A DNA stretch of 64,000 nt from Sinotaia quadrata (GCA_028829895.1 CM054177.1:38594564-38658563), one strand, 5' to 3'; numbered from the stretch's first letter, positions 1 to 12,800 are shown. Numbers and translations: made by a program. Notes: a model not told the origin generated them from the sequence alone.

Positions 1-29
1 AACAGCACTTTTTTTGTTGTTGTTTGAAA

Positions 30-116
30 TTGAAGGGACCCACCTCCGAAGCTCTGCACAAGAGGCCCCGCCCACAAAAATACAAAACAAAACAAAAAAA
101 CCGTGCTGCGCCACTG
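30..116 (+). mobile_element. probable hAT transposon right end
   Basis: Ends with CCGTGCTGCGCCACTG at 101-116, the reverse of the CAGTGGCGCAGC type of hAT terminus. It is preceded by a G+C-rich segment, AGAGGCCCCGCCCAC, that contrasts with the A+T-rich surroundings. The candidate target duplication is gtaataat. The element extends beyond the window start or is truncated. Confidence 0.4.
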
Positions 117-380
117 GTAATAATACTCTAAAATTAAAAACGTTTCCTTGTTTCCTCATTTTTTTCTCCTTATGCATTTCAAAGTGGTAAATATTTATTT
201 CAAAATTCATATCGCTTCTTCTAAATAGTTAAGAAATCTTTCTGGTTTGAATATTTGTTTTTTATAATCATTGTACTGTAAAACAAAATCAATTTATTTT
301 CTGAGTTCAGAGAAAATAGATAATGATCACATTTTTAAGATTCAAAATTAAAGGACATTATACAGATAGTCAGGTATTTT

Positions 381-690
381 TAACGAAACATTAGGAGAAA
401 TTTATAACTGCATTCTAACGTTTCTAACGAGACATTAGGAGGAATTTATAACTGCATTCTAACGTTTCTAACGAGACATTAGGAGGAATTTATAACTGCA
501 TTCTAACATTTCTAACGAGACATTAGGAGAAATTTATAACTGCATTCTAACGTTTCTAACGAGACATTAGGAGAAATTTATAACTGCATTCTAACATTTC
601 TAACGAGACATTAGGAAAACTTTATAACTGCATTCTAATATTTCTAACGAGACATTAGGAAAACTTTATAACTGCATTCTAACATAGAGA
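381..690 (+). repeat. 44-bp minisatellite, about 7 copies
   Basis: Core taacgagacattagg, followed by a variable ag/gg step and ttataactgcattc. Repeat starts at 381, 425, 469 and so on. Confidence 0.95.
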
Positions 691-965
691 TGAAGAAAAA
701 CAGACACTAGACATGATGAACAGACAGATAATAGACATGATGAAACACAGATTACTAGATGAAGAAAAACAGACACTAGACATGATGAAGAACAGATAGA
801 TAATAGACATGATGAAACACAGATTACTAGATGAAGAAAAACAGACACTAGACATGATGAAGAACAGACAGATAATAGACATGATGAAGAACAGATATCA
901 ATAGACATGATAAAGAACAGATATCAATAGACATGATGAAGAACAGATACCAATAGACATGATAA
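688..965 (+). repeat. compound array, higher-order unit about 70 bp
   Basis: Built from gatgaagaaaaacagacac and relatives ending in agacatgatga. Higher-order starts at 688, 757 and 829, decaying to a 23-25-bp unit. It begins where the 44-bp array ends. Confidence 0.9.
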
Positions 966-1066
966 ATTTGCTCTCTAACTTTTTGGTTTTTTTTATTTTT
1001 TTAGGCAAATATTTGCCTATGTGATAGATTACATCTATGAGAGCAAAAAATACGCCCCTTGCTTTT

Positions 1067-1194
1067 TACTGAAGTCTATGATGACAAACTAGACACTAAT
1101 TACTGAAGTCTACGATGACAAACTAGACACTAATTACTGAAGTCTACAATGACAAACTAGACAATAATTACTGAAGTCTACGATGACAAACTAG
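1067..1194 (+). repeat. 34-bp minisatellite, 3.8 copies
   Basis: Core tactgaagtctacgatgac, repeat starts at 1067, 1101, 1135 and 1169. Confidence 0.93.
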
Positions 1195-1555
1195 GATTGC
1201 GTAAATTTTTGAAATGTCATGTTTTATAAATAAATATATTGATGATAGAAATTCTTGAAATTGTGAGTGAGTATTTACGCTAACGTTTTTTTTTTTGGAT
1301 GAAGTTACGCTACTGTAAGAGACGTTTCCTCCCGCTGTCGCCACGTGACCTAATATTTAACGCAGTAATTATGCCAGCTACAAAGGAAAATGTTATCATT
1401 GCTTGTTACCATTATTTCTACTTTGGTCTGAATTTGGTCTGAAGCTCAACTCGGTCAGAAATTCATTTTGGAACGTGTAGTCTGCTACCAGGATGAAAGA
1501 ATTTCATCATCTATGGAGAACGTGCGGAAACGATCCCAAGTGCACATCGGAAACT

Positions 1556-1822
1556 TCGCCATCATTGCAAATCGAGCTATATATTTGACCGCGAAACCAC
1601 TCCCATCATTGCAAATCGAGCTATATATTTGACCGCGAAACCACTCCCATCATTGCAAATCGAGCTCTATATTTGACCGCGAAACCACTCCCATCATTGT
1701 AAATCGAGCTATATATTTGACCGCGAAACCACTCCCATCATTGCAAATCGAGCTATATATTTGACTGCGAAACCACTCCCATCATTGCAAATCGAGCTAT
1801 ATATTTGACTGCGAAACCACTC
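1556..1822 (+). repeat. 44-bp minisatellite, 6 copies
   Basis: Core gcaaatcgagctatatattt followed by gaccgcgaaaccactccc, repeat starts every 44 bp from 1561. The minus-strand frame over it is a shadow. Confidence 0.95.
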
Positions 1823-3044
1823 GCCAAAGACAATCTGTGTCCGAATACATTTTTGAATATAAGCAACGGTGTGGACGGTAAAAGTGCATTTATTGTATAT
1901 CGAAACTATTCCTTTTTTTAAATTTATTGTTTTAGTTAACCTATCTTGTATCTTAATTAATTCTTTGGAACGGGGACCCAAAGAATATGAATGACTGATT
2001 TGTTGATTAATTAAGAGGGAGAGAAAACGTCGCCGACCATAGAAGGCACTGTCAAGTAATTAAATGGTTATTTGCTACATAAACGCAAGCGGCTGTAAGA
2101 GTAGATCAGACCGTGGGGCTGTTATCAGTGTTAAAAATCAAATTCATATTTAATAATTTAGTTAATGCTGTGGCAGGATCGTTAAAATAACTCAACATGT
2201 GACAGCCTAGCCAGGCATCTGTCTATCAAGTTAATTAATTATTTAACTATATAGTTATGTACCTGTTTATTTATTTGCCTGTCAAGATATTTACTTATCA
2301 ACTTATGTCATGTGGTTTACATATCTAAGTATTTACCTGTCTCATTATTCATTCACCTGTCTACTTATTTATTAGTCTTGCTATTTATAAGTTTAGCTGT
2401 TTGTGTATCTTGTTATTTATTTGTTGTTTGTCTGCCTAGTATTGCATTTATCGAAGCTATTTATTTATCTGTGTATTCAGTTTGATTCATTCCTTATGTA
2501 CATGTTTGTCTATCTTCCTTCGTCCAGCACGGCGTACAGTCTTAACTAAAATAGTTTAATTTCCTAATTTATTATGGTGTAATCTAATCTAATTAATTAA
2601 TTGTGAGTATGAATCCAGACCTATACATTCTAATAAGATTTTCGGTCCAAAATAAGTTTTCCTCATTTTAAAATTAGTCGCGGAAATAATATGCATTTAT
2701 TCAAGAAAAGAATAATACATTAGAACAATTCTAGATGACTATTTCGCTTGCACGTCAGGGAAATTTTAAGGGAAATGAAAGCTTCCTTCTCATAGTTTGC
2801 TAGCAAACAGCAATTTTTTAAAATAAAAATGGCAATAAAGATTGAGGGGAAAACCGCAAAGAAAAGTGTTAGGCCAAGAACAATAATTCTCAAACAGTTC
2901 TCGCATTTGTCTCCATGTCTATCAATTTGACGAAATTTACAATCTAAAGGGATGACGGCAGTAGGACTAAAATCTGTTCTTGCGGTTTTCCTGGAGACTT
3001 AGATCTAGATGATTTGCGGCAAAATGTCGTGTGTTTTTTTGGTA
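1823..3044. other. gene-free unique sequence
   Basis: A+T-rich DNA with no supported gene. 2.00-2.25 and 2.87-3.02 kb are complex and less A+T-rich (for example GTCAAGTAATTAAATGG and GTCTATCAATTTGACG), possibly conserved. 2.25-2.55 kb is T-rich with degenerate tattta/ctgtct runs. Confidence 0.5.
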
Positions 3045-3650
3045 AAAAACCAATAGTATGAAGATCAAACATTGGTAATGTGGAAGTTATACATCAATAG
3101 TATGGAAGTCAAACATCAATAGTGTGGAAGTCAAACATCAATAGTGTGGAAGTAATAAATCAGTAGTGTGGAAGTCATACATCAATAATATGGAAGTCAA
3201 ACATTTGTAGAAGTAATACATAAATAATTTGAACGTCAAATATCAATAGTGTGGAAGTCAAACATCTATAGTGTGGAAGTCAAACATCAGTAGCGAGGAA
3301 GTCAAACATCAATAGTGTGGAAGTACCACATAAATTCTTTGAACGTCAAAATATCTGTAGTGTGGAAATCAAGCATTAGTAGTATGGAAATCATATGTAA
3401 ATAGTGTGGAAGTCAAATATCAGTAGTGTGGAAGTCAAACATCAATAGTGTGGAATTCAAACATCAGTAGTGTGGAAGTCATATGTGAATAGTGTGGAAG
3501 TCAAATATCAGTAGTGTAGAAGTCAAGCATCAGTAGTGTGGAAGTCATATGTGAATAGTGTGGAAGTCAAATATCAGTAGTGTGGAAGTCAAACATCAGT
3601 AGTGTGGAAGTCAAACATCAGTAGTGTGGAAGTCAAACACCAATAGTGTT
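3045..3650 (+). repeat. 22-bp minisatellite, about 26 copies, diverged
   Basis: Core gtgtggaagtcaaacatc plus a variable a(a/g)tag. Many point variants and a few indels indicate an older array. Confidence 0.95.
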
Positions 3651-3744
3651 TATAGGACAGTGCGGAGGAACAAAGGACCGAGTCATTTTAAATATTATAT
3701 TCAACGACGCACAATGATAAAATCTTGACTGCCTTTAATTTACT

Positions 3745-3965
3745 GTTACTGAACATTTACATTACATTCAATGTCATCACAATGATAAACCATAACAGAC
3801 TTTAGTATGCTATTACTGAACATTTACATTATATTCAATGTCATCACATTGATGAACCATACAGACTTTAGTATGCTATTACTGAACATTTACATTACAT
3901 TCAATGTCATCAAAATGATAAACCATACAGGCTTTAGTATGCTATTACTGCACATTTACATGATG
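3745..3965 (+). repeat. about 66-bp minisatellite, 3.2 copies
   Basis: Core gaacatttacattacattca, starts at 3751, 3818 and 3883. Confidence 0.9.
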
Positions 3966-4499
3966 GAGTAGTTAATTATGTAGTTACGTGTTCCCACACT
4001 AATAGTGTAGTGACGGTCGTACGAAAATGGTCTGTGAACAAAATGACAACAATGCTAGAAGTGTTTCTAAGACATTTCACAATTCTTGCATGTATATAAT
4101 GTTACATTTGATATGCTAGAAATTAAACACACACATACATAGAGGCGCGCGCACACACAATTTAATGAAAATCTTTACAGTATTTTTATCAAGAAAATTT
4201 CGATGACTAAAATCCCTCTTGGTAAGTTAACTTAGCAGCCAGCACATTTTATCGTAGCACCAACAAAATGCTTATTTAAAGACATGTTTAAAGCGAATGT
4301 TTTTATTTAAAATTACTGCACGTGACAAACCATTTAACTATAACAACCTCAATTCTGAAAGGTCAGCTGTCTGAAGAAAAGTGATTTTTATCAATATAAA
4401 CAAAATATTAAGTGGAAATGATCAAAATAAAATAGGTCAATATTAACTAAGAAAATAAAATAGAAATGAACAATAAGAATAAATTAAAGTAGAAATGAC

Positions 4500-4805
4500 G
4501 AATATGAATATAAATAAAATAAAGTAGACAGATCAATGGGAATAAAATAAAGTACAAAACCAATATAAATAAAATATAGTAGACAGATCAATGGGAACAA
4601 AATAAAGTAAAAGTAGACAGATCAATGGGAACAAAATAAAGTAAAAGTAGACAGATCAATGGGAACAAAATAAACTAAAAGTAGACAGATCAATAGGAAC
4701 AAAATAAAGTAAAAATAGACAGATCAATGGGAACAAAATAAAGTAAAAGTAGACAGATCAATGGGAATAAAATAAAGTACAAAACCAACATAAATAAAAT
4801 AAAGT
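4500..4805 (+). repeat. 34-bp minisatellite, about 8 copies
   Basis: Core gtagacagatcaatggga, starts 4524, 4579, 4613, 4647, 4681. It grows out of an A-rich degenerate tract beginning near 4400. Confidence 0.9.
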
Positions 4806-4913
4806 AGAATTGCCTCAAATCCAGAATACCACACTGATCAGATTTGGCAGACAGCTTTTTAGAGAAAAGGAAACTAACATTGCTAATCGGAATTGTATCA
4901 TTGATAGGACTAA

Positions 4914-5038
4914 CGGAAAGTAATGCACTGAATTGAAGTATTCAAGTAGCCTAAAGGAAAGTAATACACTGAATTGAAGTATTCAAGTAGCCTAAAGGAA
5001 AGTAATACACTGAATTGAAGTATTCAAGTAGCCTAAAA
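4914..5038 (+). repeat. 41-bp minisatellite, 3 copies
   Basis: Core gaattgaagtattcaagtag, starts 4915, 4956 and 4997. Confidence 0.93.
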
Positions 5039-5570
5039 AAGCAGAACAAAGTTAATTATAGAGAATGTCAGGTAAAAGTTATTGCTGAGGAACGGTTAGT
5101 TATTAACGGGACAGCTTAAAATGATCTGGATGTGAGATTCACACTTGGAATCTCAGTGATTTGTGATCCGGTTCGACTTGGAATTTGCTCCAACCAAACA
5201 ATTTAGAGCTACGGTGTCACATTTCGTGTGACTAATCCTGATTGTCTGAGATCGAGTTGAATAAATTATCGTTAATTAAAAATTTAGTAAAAATTTAAGA
5301 AAGAAAAGGAAACTTCAAAAAAAAAAAAATGAAGATGGGGACGACCAAGGAGAGGATGGTGGGGTGTTGAATAATAGATGGGAAAATAAGAGAAGACAAG
5401 AGCAACGAGTTAAATATTAGTGGGTGTCAGAACAATGAATGAAAAGAAGCAAATGAGGGCAAGCGTGACCACATAGACATTAGAGAAGGAAAGAAAGAAG
5501 GAAGGAAGTAAAGAAGGGAGGGAGGTCACCAGAATGGCAATCCAAGCATCGTTCGTTGGAGATAACTGGA

Positions 5571-5712
5571 GACATTTATCTATAAACAACTTTTTTGATA
5601 GTAAGGTAAATAAAGACATTTATCTATAAACAACTTTTTTGATAGTAAGGTAAATAAAGACATTTATCTATAACCAATTTCTTTGATAGTAAGGTAAATA
5701 AAGACATTTACT
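5571..5712 (+). repeat. 44-bp minisatellite, 3.2 copies
   Basis: Core gatagtaaggtaaataaaga, starts 5571, 5615 and 5659. The preceding 5.28-5.53 kb is purine-rich without a gene. Confidence 0.93.
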
Positions 5713-6372
5713 CTGAAACTTCATCGACAGCGAGCGAATGTTGGAGGACTAACAACTATCAGACAGACAAAAAGCATCTGATTGCACACATGCCCAGTAG
5801 GTGTAGTCCGTAAGGGGTAAGGTCATAGGTGAACTTTGACCACCCTGAATAGCAAAACGATTTGAGGTAGACTTCTTTCATAAGTCATTCTTTTCAAGCA
5901 AGATAAACAGACGACTACATTTGAATAATTAAAACTTCACTTTTAGAAAAGCCAACTAAACTTCACTTCATGTACTTATAATTGTCTAGAAGCCTTACTT
6001 GATATGTATTATATTTTGTCTTCTCATGAAATGAAGTCAGTAATCCCTATTGATAATTTAGTTCAGTATTTTTAGTGTTGGGAGCGACAGTAAACACAAA
6101 GGAAACAAAAAATGAAATCTTAACGAACGGCTGTTGTACAAAGGACACAAAACTATGTCTTGACACACGACTGTTAAACACAGGACACAAACTATGTCTT
6201 GACACACGACTGTTATGCTGCATTGTACGCCTTGCAAGCTACAATGCAGTGTCCATTCACAAAAAATAAGATGAATATAATTTTATAAATTAATTTCTTC
6301 TTGATCACTTCTTTTCACAATTATATATTTTAGAAAATGTCTTTTGTAATTTTACAATAATTTCTTTTATTT

Positions 6373-6785
6373 CTTTACTGTATAATGTAATGCTCTCAAG
6401 TATAAAATAGTGCTTTACTGTATAATGTAATGCCCTCCAGTATAAAATTGTGCCCTACTTTTAATGTAATGCCGTCCATTATAAAATAGTGCCTTACTGT
6501 ATAATATATTGCCGTCCAGTATGAAATAGTGCTTTACTGTATAATGTAATGCCCTCCAGTATAAAATAGTGCTTTACTGTAAAATGTAATGCTCTCCAGT
6601 ATAAAATAGTGCTTTACTGTATAATGTAATGCCCTCCAGTATAAAATAGTGTCTCACTGTATAAATGCCCTCCAGTATAAAATAGTGTTTTTCTGTATAA
6701 TGTAATGCCCTCCAGAATAAAATAGTGTTTTACTGTATAATGTAATGCCCTCCAGTATAAAATAGTGTCTTACTGTATAATATAG
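6373..6785 (+). repeat. 39/40-bp minisatellite, about 10 copies
   Basis: Core tactgtataatgtaatgccc plus tccagtataaaatagtg. A short related duplication (core aactatgtcttgacacacga, two copies) lies upstream at 6136-6213. Confidence 0.93.
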
Positions 6786-7138
6786 GTCCTGTTGTACGCT
6801 TATTATAGCTCCCTAACTGCGTAGCTACAAGAATACAATAAAACGGTACTCAGAGGAAGAATGTTTCAATGTATATCCAAATATTACATCATCAGTAGAT
6901 TTGTGTTCAAAGGAAGGCAGTTTTAAAATATAGATGAAGAAACATAGCATATAATTAATTCCACAATTATTAAATACATTATGCATGTATAACAATCTTG
7001 GAAAGCTAGATGGATGGATATATTGCGTGAAAACTATTATAGCGATATACTGATGGGAAGAATGCGAATTTCAAAAGGACGACTCACTGGCGGATACATG
7101 GGTGTATTTGTTTGTACTTCTTTGTATGCATGTATATA

Positions 7139-7139
7139 T

Positions 7140-7170
<31 letters not shown>

Positions 7171-7185
7171 CGCGCGCGAGCGCGT
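7139..7185 (+). repeat. (TG)n(CG)n microsatellite
   Basis: Alternating purine-pyrimidine run of TG, then CG, ending GCGAGCGCG. This sequence type is prone to Z-DNA. The frames at 7014-7271 on both strands are made from it. Confidence 0.97.
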
Positions 7186-7267
7186 TTGTGTGTGTTTCTG
7201 TGTATATTATTGGCCCTTAGGCACTTCTTGATTATTGTCATTAGAGAATATTTGCTAGTATCTACAT

Positions 7268-7512
7268 TCAACTAGTAAAGTGAGCAGTCTACACACTAAT
7301 ACGCCGAACTGTCTACACACAACTAGTACACTGAGCCGGATACACACAACTAGTACACTGAGCAGTCTATACACAATTAGTACGCTGAGCAGTCTATACA
7401 AATTGGAACGCTGAGCAGTCTATACACAACTAGAACGCCGAGCAGGACACAGAAATAGTACACTGAGCAGTCCCTACACAACTAGTACACTGAGCAGTCT
7501 ACAGAACTTGTA
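7268..7512 (+). repeat. 27-bp minisatellite, about 9 diverged copies
   Basis: Core actagtacactgagcagtct, with isolated degenerate copies up to 7635. Confidence 0.88.
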
Positions 7513-7919
7513 TACTGATCTCCTAGTGTTCTTAAATTGTTACACAAAGCAGCCTTAATTTGTTAGTCTACAGATATGCTGAGTAATCTTAATTAGTTAA
7601 CCTATATATAACTAGTACACTGAACAGTCTACTTTTCCTCTGTATTCTTTATTTGTTAGCTTGTAAATTTTTCTAGGGCTCTTTTCCTCTGCATTCTTTA
7701 TTTGTTAGCTTGTAAATTCGATGTATGCATGGTATACGATACTGAAAAACAAGATCACAAAGTGTTAACTGTTTATTCTCATAAATTAGGTCACTCGAAT
7801 TATAATGCTATTCTGATCATTGTAATGCTTCCACACACAAATTATATTACCTCCGTCTAATTATAGTGTAAAATATTATTTATGATACTACTCTTTCATG
7901 AATACTAATTTAGTAACAC

Positions 7920-8340
7920 GTTAACAAATAAATAACTAAAAGAAGATTTACAAATGAAATACTAAATAACTAGTTAAAGGATGATTAATGTAAACCTTAT
8001 TAAAGACTGTCCAAAATAAAGATTAATTACCTAATTAAAATCCTGACACATAATAGATTAACATTCTAATGAAAACTTGACACCCTAAAGGCTAATTAAC
8101 TGATTCAAGATTTTACAAATTGAAGACTATTTAACTGATTAAAAACCTGAAACTCTAAAGGCAAAATAACTCAATAAAGACGACATATTTAAGGTTAATT
8201 AAATAAAGACGACACATTGAAGGTTAATGACTAATTAAAGATTTGATACATTTAAGGTAGATTACTAATTACTAATTTGACACATTCGAGTCTAATTAAC
8301 TTATTACAGATTTGACACATCAAAGACTAATTAAACAATC
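7920..8340 (+). repeat. degenerate repeat rich in taattaa motifs
   Basis: Loosely periodic units of about 35-40 bp with taattaactgattaaaga and gacacat. Too diverged for a firm unit. Confidence 0.6.
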
Positions 8341-8967
8341 AAATATTGGTTGCATTTGTAACAGTTTTGAAATGTCATCAAGGACACAGAGAACATCAAC
8401 TAGGACTTTCCTAAAGTCAGTAGCCGCAGGAACTAAAATTATAGCCAACTGTTCCCTTCCTCTTCTCGTGCGCTTGTGTTGTGAAGTGTCATGATTGTTT
8501 TCTCAAGCCGTATGACGCTCGTGTCACACTTCACGCACACAGCTGGGGCGGGTTTTCCGCATCAAACAGTTCAACTGTAAATTCACTGACAACAACAATT
8601 AAAATTTCTTTAACTGTTTTTCCATGATGTTATAGTAACAATCGAAATGTGTAAACTGAAAGTTGTGTGAATGATTAATGTCTGAATTTAAAACAAGCTG
8701 GACGCCATACGGAAAAAATGAATTTACAAGAACGATAATTTTACAAAATGCAAAGTGTAACGGACCATTGACAACTTTACCGATAACCGAGATATCATAA
8801 TTTTTACATAACAGTGAAAACATTAAAGACACATACATGTATCTGTTCCTTTGCAGAAAAAAATATTTTATCAGCATTTCCAAATGAAATATTTCTTCTC
8901 CAAAACGAGTTAAAATGAAAATCTTAGGCGCCATACACTCAATATAATGACGCATAGTTATATGTAC
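8341..8967. other. gene-free stretch
   Basis: No supported gene. A 118-codon minus-strand frame (8599-8955) is hydrophobic, biased by A+T content and resembles nothing I know. 8.48-8.57 kb is less A+T-rich, with GGGGCGGG and TATGACGCTCGTGTCAC. Confidence 0.4.
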
Positions 8968-8983
8968 GAGGATAGATAGATAG

Positions 8984-9056
<73 letters not shown>

Positions 9057-9068
9057 TAGAGAGAGAGA
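8968..9068 (+). repeat. (GATA)n(GA)n microsatellite
   Basis: About 100 bases of gata and ga repeats. The minus-strand frame over it (Ser-Leu repeats) is an artefact. Confidence 0.97.
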
Positions 9069-9339
9069 TATGTATTTGTGTGAGAGAGTGATGTGTTTTC
9101 TTTTATTGCTATCCGTGTAAAAAAAACACAGTGTATGGGAATAGTCATTTTAGAAATATATACAATATTGTAAGATTATTGCTATCAATTATTTTCAGTC
9201 AAGGAATAGGATGGCATACTAATAGCATAGTAAAAAACATTTAAAGCATGCTGCTGGTTTTTCTCAGTTACTGAATGGGGGTCTAGTCTAATTGTTACAA
9301 ACCTGATTTGCCGGAAATAACTCATTCATTTCTGCTAAT

Positions 9340-9596
9340 TTGTTATAGGTGTGGAATTTAACGGCGATTTTAGGACGGACTGCCGTCTGCAGTGCGAGCC
9401 AGGCCTCTCACATCGGGTTTTCAGAGACATACCTAGTGCCCAAATGAATGGAAACAGTGACGTCAGAGCTCTCCACTCCATGTTTCCTCAATACTTCGCG
9501 TCCGTACGCCTACGGATTGTCGAGCATAACGAATACACTTTTAAAACATGTGTAAAGTCTTGTAACCTTGACCTTAGGATTATGAAAAAAAAATAA
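9340..9596 (+). other. less A+T-rich island with an 81-codon open frame
   Basis: The frame opens after TTTGTTATAG, which could be a splice acceptor, and has no ATG until 9444. It contains DCRLQCEPGLSHRVF, then SMFPQYFASVRLRIVEHNEY and TCVKSC. Composition is near 50% G+C over 200 bases in an A+T-rich neighbourhood. It may be an unrecognised exon, a conserved regulatory element or a transposon piece. Confidence 0.2.
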
Positions 9597-9895
9597 ATTC
9601 TGTGACAGTCATTTATGAAAAAAAATCCCCCTCAAAGCCCCCCCCCCCAGGTAAGACGAAAGAGACGAGTAATTAAGGTATTAAAAATACAAACATATCA
9701 CCTTTGCTCAATATTGCACTTATGCTGAACACTAAAAAGAACTTCATTATCTTCTGAATATATAACAGTGATTAATTGAACACTTTTGTTTGCCTAAATG
9801 TTGTCGCAAAATTAGCAGGAAAATATTGTCCGCTTACATGAAAATAAAGCTCACGATTACAAGATAATTCAGCTGATACTGCATTCAGTTAGGTC

Positions 9896-10660
9896 TGGGA
9901 AGGGTGTGTCTGGTCATGATTATTTACTTTGAGCAGGGTGTGTCTGGTCATGATTATTTACTTTGAGCAGGGTGTGTCTGGTTATGATTATATAACTGTG
10001 AGAAGGGTGTATCTGGTCATGATTATATAACTGTGAGAAGAGTGTATCTGGTTATGATTATATAACTGTGAGAAGGGTGTATCTGGTTATGATTATATAA
10101 CTGTGAGAAGGGTGTATCTGGTTATGATTATATAACTGTGAGAAGGGTGTATCTGGTTATGATTATATAACTGTAAGAAGGGTGTATCTGGTTATGATTA
10201 TATAACTGTGAGAAGAGTGTATCTGGTAATGATTATATAACTGTGAGAAGGGTGTATCTGGTTATGATTATATAACTGTGAGAAGAGTGTATCTGGTAAT
10301 GATTATATAACTGTGAGAAGGGTGTATCTGGTTATGATTATAAACTGTGAGAAGGGTGTATCTGGTTATGATTATATAACTGTGAGAAGGGTGTATCTGG
10401 TTATGATTATATAACTGTGAGAAGAGTGTATCTGGTTATGATTATATAACTGTGAGAAGGGTGTATCTGGTTATGATTATATAACTGTGAGAAGGGTGTA
10501 TCTGGTTATGATTATATAACTGTGAGAAGGGTGTATCTGGTTATGATTATATAACTGTGAGAAGGGTTATCTGGTTATGATTATATAACTGTGAGAAGGT
10601 GTATCTGGTTATGATTATATAACTGTGAGAAGGGTGTATCTGGTTATGATTATATAACAT
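9896..10660 (+). repeat. 35-bp minisatellite, about 22 copies
   Basis: Core ctggttatgattatataact plus gtgagaagggtgtat. The first copies (9896-9975) are diverged and the rest nearly uniform, with a few single-base deletions. The longest array in the window. Confidence 0.97.
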
Positions 10661-11700
10661 CGGGAAGGTAAGGTAATAGTTGTGGGGATCACATTACATT
10701 TTGGTAGGAAGATGATGGATTCAATGGTCGGCGTCCAATCCCTTGGCTTGCTATTCATTTAGTTTTGACAATCATGGCTTGCTGGACTTTTCTAATGGAA
10801 GAGCACACAATTAGTTCAGGTGGCATTTCCCAACTTGCTGATAGGTTTGTAAAGGCTAGCTGGTATTTTCCAGTTATCTGATTTACTCGTTTGTCGACTT
10901 GTTCAATTTTATTGACTGTTGTATATACTCGTTAAGTCCGGGATGCTTTTCTGACTTTCTGGAATACTCGTTTATTTGCAATGATTGTGTGAAGGTCTTG
11001 GTTATGTAATAAATATTATATATATTAATTAATATTAAATTACATGTAGATTAATAATCATTCTTCACCAAAATATTAATAATCACCCAACCTTGACGGG
11101 GTCTTCGTCCTTTGCAGTCTGGAGAGACTCAAGTCAAGCCCTGAATAAATATTCTCCTTGATTACCTCCCCTACCCAGGTGTTACTTGTCCACTAGCCGA
11201 TCTATTCTTGTCAGTTATTAAGTCCTTTTACTTCCGCCCCATACATAACTCCAATTCCAGCACAAGGGGACCGTATCCTAAAAACGTGCGTGATCGTCTT
11301 TTGCACTAATTATTACATCATTGGCTGCCCCCACCCCTCTGCCTGCACATTCCCTCTCTAATGAAATTAATGAGAATGGAAAGGTGAAACTTCAATAAAT
11401 TTATTAAAAGACTAAAGTAACAATTAATAAAATTTCATATTTACAATATTCACAAGGCAAATAAAATTAACTCTTTACATGGTGGAGCGTTTTCCTTTTC
11501 TTTATCTCTGTGCAGGCAAGAATTTTCAGGATTTCAGTGAGATTTAGGGTTACATTATTAAAAACATCATATCTTAGGTATTAGTGAATATATTTCAATG
11601 AAATAAAATGCAAAATGAAAGGAAATGAAAGTAGTTTATTAATATCCTAATTGAAGTATACTTTCAGGTGTTACATTTTAATCCATGCATGAAATAAATA
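10661..11700. other. gene-free stretch
   Basis: Unique sequence without a recognisable gene. 11.08-11.34 kb is pyrimidine-rich and less A+T-rich. 11.34-11.7 kb is A+T-rich and may belong to the adjacent piggyBac copy. Confidence 0.4.
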
Positions 11701-11701
11701 T

Positions 11702-12310
11702 TTACACAAAAAATATTGTCCAGTTATTGTCCACTACAAACACTATGTGCACACATTTTGTTGATGCCAGGAACACTAATCTGTCATCAGACGACCAATA
11801 CATCTCTTTTTTCAGCACATTGCGAATTCCAATCAAAATCATAAGTCCAAAATAAGCCTTAATTTCAGTGGCATTAGTTTCCTTCCAACCTGGATTACCA
11901 TTTTGTTTTTCCACGATTTTCGGACGTGCATACTCGTTCGTTTATTCCACTATCTTGTCAAATGTTTCTTCTTTGAAAAACTGGTAGAAGAAAGCCAGCT
12001 GAGTACTATCATTAGTTACAGTCACATTCTGCCCCATTTCTGTTATAAATTCTGATATATTCAGTGCTAAATTATTACTATTCCAAGCGTGTTTGTCTCC
12101 AGATACCCCTTCCCCTACTCCTCTTCGATATCCTCAGAATCTGATGCACTCTCCTCCAGATTTTGAAAGATGCTACATGTGCACACTACTGACACTAATG
12201 TCACTTCTAATCCTATCGTCTGATTCAAAATCAACTTTTCTTACCTCATTATCCAATAAATTGAATCCAGTAAACTCCTCCCTATTGATCAACAATTCTA
12301 AGAAATCCAT
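11702..12310 (-). pseudogene. piggyBac transposase, N-terminal half (decayed)
   Basis: Broken remnant of a piggyBac-family DDE transposase, which in the active element cuts and pastes DNA at TTAA sites. Read from the ATG at 12310: 45 codons including the acidic segment FTGFNLLDNEVRKVDFES, then an in-frame stop at 12175-12173. The similarity continues in another register with QLAFFYQFFKEETFDKIVE, a stop where family members have a glutamate, then TNEYARPKI. The last open piece (11914-11702) holds NATEIKAYFGLMILIGI and MYWSSDD, the start of the conserved transposase domain (family pattern EIKA-LGLLILMGI...YWS). Similarity ends there and no catalytic Asp is present on this copy. It lies head to head with a second piggyBac fragment on the plus strand, separated by a LINE fragment, so these are probably two insertions or one rearranged copy. 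Confidence 0.85.
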
Positions 12311-12771
12311 TTGAAACACCAAACATGAAAAACAAAGAAAACTTTATGAAAAAATGAACGAAGCAAGGAGAAAACATTTCAAAATGGTGCAAAAATCTTT
12401 GTACAAATGTTATACTTCCTGTAGATACCAGAACTCTCATGATTTCTTGCATGATATGAGAAAAAAAGAGCACTGGTTGATATGGACGCTTTCGGGCGTT
12501 TTGCCTGATACGACGTTATGGTGGTTTTGGGCACTCCGCAGGTAAAGAGAGAACATAGGTTGGAGATTGCAGATCTCTTAGACAAATAACAGAATTATGT
12601 TAATTTACGATCTACAGACAACCAGTCTTTCAGTGTTCATTTCACTACAAAGAATAAAAGAAAAATAAGAAATAAGAAAGTCAGAATTACAAATAATCAT
12701 CTGACAAATTACAGACATTTCACGAGCATGTACATGATTCACCTAATTTTCATGCAGTGTGGCAGTTCAAT

Positions 12772-12800
12772 CAGTGGTGTATCAAGGATCTGGCTGGTGA
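12772..12800 (+). mobile_element. possible left end of a hAT-like transposon
   Basis: CAGTGGTGTATCAAGGATC resembles hAT terminal repeats of the type CAGTGGCGTA-C-AGGA. No matching right end or 8-bp duplication was found, so this is weak. Confidence 0.2.

Noticed and set aside
381..690. CRISPR-like array
   Set aside because: Direct repeats are contiguous tandem units without unique spacers, and the genome is eukaryotic. The same holds for all other arrays.
8599..8955. 118-codon minus-strand frame
   Set aside because: Not repetitive, but Phe/Ile/Lys/Asn-rich as expected from A+T-rich DNA, with no motif or splice context I recognise. Left as unassigned rather than called a gene.
9001..9148. 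Ser-Leu repeat protein on the minus strand
   Set aside because: Translation of a GA/GATA microsatellite.
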